This document shows, piece by piece, positions 53,046 to 53,620 of a DNA stretch of 53,620 nucleotides. The position numbers were made by a program, and so were the translations under genes. Position 1 is the first letter of the stretch. Each line of letters opens with the position of its first letter. Source of the DNA: Azotobacter paspali (GTDB taxonomy: Bacteria; Pseudomonadota; Gammaproteobacteria; Pseudomonadales; Pseudomonadaceae); assembly GCF_042434745.1 (NCBI RefSeq), contig NZ_JBHLSS010000050.1; one strand, given 5' to 3'. A model generated the notes under the pieces. That model was not told where the DNA came from. It did no database searches and was given only the letters and a program-made list of their open reading frames with translations.

Positions 53046-53521
53046 TGACGATTGCCAGCCTGAAACCGGGGGTTGCATGCGCCAGCAGCCGGGGCTATGG
53101 TTCGCCCGTCACGGTAAGTCCCGTGGCCGACCTTGGCCGGTCGATCAATTCCAGGCGCACAAGCGCCCACCATCCCGTTGCAGGCGCTTTTTTTGTGCCC
53201 GCAGCGACGTGTTATGGCGGCTGTGCGCGGGACACCTTCGGGTGTGCCGGGTTCCTGGAATCCCGGTCGGCCAACCCGCGTACAGTCGTCACCAATCCTT
53301 GCTTGGCCGCAAGCGGTGACGGCTCCTCAATTCCAGGAGTTGTACCCATGCATCACGCCCTTACCCGCAATCCGTCCGCACTCCGGCAACGCGCCGCCGC
53401 TTACCGAGCAATGGCTCTCGCCGCCCTGCGCGCCGACTCCTCCCTGTACGTCCGCCTGCGCCGCTACAACCACCACATCAACATCGCCCGCGCCCTGGAA
53501 GCGCAGGAGGTGGCCCTGTGA
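53045..53521 (+). CDS. Ash/Icd-like ORF of P4-type elements
   Basis: A 158-codon frame whose middle (GAFFVPAATCYGGCARDTFG, then ESRSANPRTVVTNPCLAASG) matches the Ash-like or Icd-like proteins annotated in many P4-type satellites. ATG 53045 overlaps the preceding stop. However, its DNA from 53145 to 53337 carries an RNA-like structure that alone could explain the conservation, so part of the frame may not be selected as protein. The last 57 codons from ATG 53348 (MHHALTRNPSALRQRAAAYR) could form a separate small protein. A ribosome-site-like AGGAG lies at 53335-53339 before this inner start. Confidence 0.55.
   Translation: MTIASLKPGVACASSRGYGSPVTVSPVADLGRSINSRRTSAHHPVAGAFFVPAATCYGGCARDTFGCAGFLESRSANPRTVVTNPCLAASGDGSSIPGVVPMHHALTRNPSALRQRAAAYRAMALAALRADSSLYVRLRRYNHHINIARALEAQEVAL
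53145..53337 (+). ncRNA. P4 CI-like antisense immunity RNA locus
   Basis: Two identical 11-mers TCAATTCCAGG (53145-53155 and 53327-53337) flank a structured core. The core has ACACC-TTCG-GGTGT (53232-53245), a UUCG tetraloop hairpin, directly followed by CCGGG/CCCGG (53247-53251 with 53262-53266), whose ten-base loop TTCCTGGAAT is complementary over eight bases to both 11-mers. This is the seqA-seqB-seqC plan of phage P4, where CI RNA pairs with the leader to cause premature termination and so gives immunity. Processing sites of the RNA cannot be seen. Confidence 0.65.
53161..53194 (+). terminator. Intrinsic terminator between the first 11-mer and the RNA core
   Basis: AAGCGCC (53161-53167) pairs exactly with GGCGCTT (53183-53189) and a seven-T run follows (53188-53194). 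It is six bases beyond the upstream antisense target, inside the Ash-like frame, and could be the terminator controlled by RNA pairing. Confidence 0.6.
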
Positions 53522-53620
53522 TTGCCGTCCAGTTGATCGACAGCACCGGCCGCGTGCTGGGCAATCTGCGTCTTCCGTCCCACCTGAGCCTGGCCGACCT
53601 AGAGCGTCTGGCCCTGGCTG
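53518..53620 (+). CDS. Start of a further element gene, 3' end outside the window
   Basis: GTG 53518 overlaps the stop of the Ash-like frame (GTGA) and opens 34 codons (start VIAVQLIDSTGRVLGNLRL) to the window edge. The coupling continues the pattern of the preceding genes. No family can be given from this fragment. Confidence 0.5.
   Translation, partial: MIAVQLIDSTGRVLGNLRLPSHLSLADLERLALA

Larger units (their letters stand above)
49886..53620. mobile_element. Left end of a P4-like integrative element in tRNA-Gly
   Basis: From the tRNA 3' end onward the content is foreign: a P4-type integrase, an orphan protein of lower GC, an AlpA-like regulator, several small overlapping genes and a P4-like CI RNA structure. 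The gene order and the absence of structural phage genes so far suggest a satellite or genomic island. Its right end lies outside the window. Confidence 0.85.

Noticed and set aside
53145..53337. The two identical 11-mers as a small CRISPR array
   Set aside because: Only two short copies 182 bases apart, with no regular spacers and no cas genes; the antisense RNA layout explains them better.

Overview
The window is high-GC chromosomal DNA from a member of the Pseudomonadaceae, most likely Azotobacter or a close relative. The evidence is protein-level: an MvaT-type H-NS protein, a FinR/Fpr divergent pair in which Fpr is 258 residues and ends in Glu-Lys as in the Azotobacter enzyme, OprD-family porins, PcaR and PcaQ regulators, and the orders pncC-recA-recX and sbcB-mvaT-purU. 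Species assignment is inference.

Layout. 1-5.2 kb: the end of an Hsp20 gene, a small membrane protein, an alpha/beta hydrolase, a glycine-zipper envelope protein behind a perfect Fnr/Anr-type box, then pncC, a LexA box, recA and recX. 5.4-20.7 kb: core genes for a LOG-family protein, a beta-CASP RNase-like protein, a phosphoketolase, a secreted small protein, a DTW tRNA-modifying enzyme, a LuxR-type response regulator, finR/fpr, trmO, class I fumarase, a GGDEF cyclase and a PilZ protein. Two genes here are broken: a pyruvate kinase reduced to its two ends, and a tandem universal stress protein with one amber codon. 20.6-27.3 kb: a tightly overlapping leftward operon, RDD, SpoIIM-like, DUF4129, DUF4350, MoxR ATPase, DUF58. 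27.4-30.7 kb: sbcB, mvaT, purU.

30.8-41.1 kb: a full protocatechuate beta-ketoadipate cluster, pcaQ-pcaHG-(zapE-like)-pcaR-pcaIJF-pcaB-pcaD-pcaC, with a PcaQ-like box before pcaH and PcaR-like boxes before pcaR and pcaI. The pcaC gene carries an in-frame deletion of roughly a quarter of the protein, and a decayed IS200/IS605 element sits directly behind it. 42-49.5 kb: an intact and a triply frameshifted OprD porin gene, then quiC, a TetR regulator, a frameshifted aroE and aroQ. These would convert quinate or shikimate to protocatechuate and feed the pca genes. The quiC and aroQ upstream regions share a 24-bp motif, a candidate operator. Several steps look damaged (pcaC, aroE, oprD, possibly the aroQ start), so the pathway may be decaying.

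49.8-53.6 kb: a P4-like integrative element has entered tRNA-Gly(CCC). It holds a tyrosine integrase, an unrecognised protein, paired direct repeats, an AlpA-like regulator and a chain of translationally coupled small genes. Inside the last of these lies an RNA-like structure resembling the phage P4 CI antisense immunity system: one stem-loop whose loop is complementary to two identical flanking 11-mers. Only the left end of the element is in the window.
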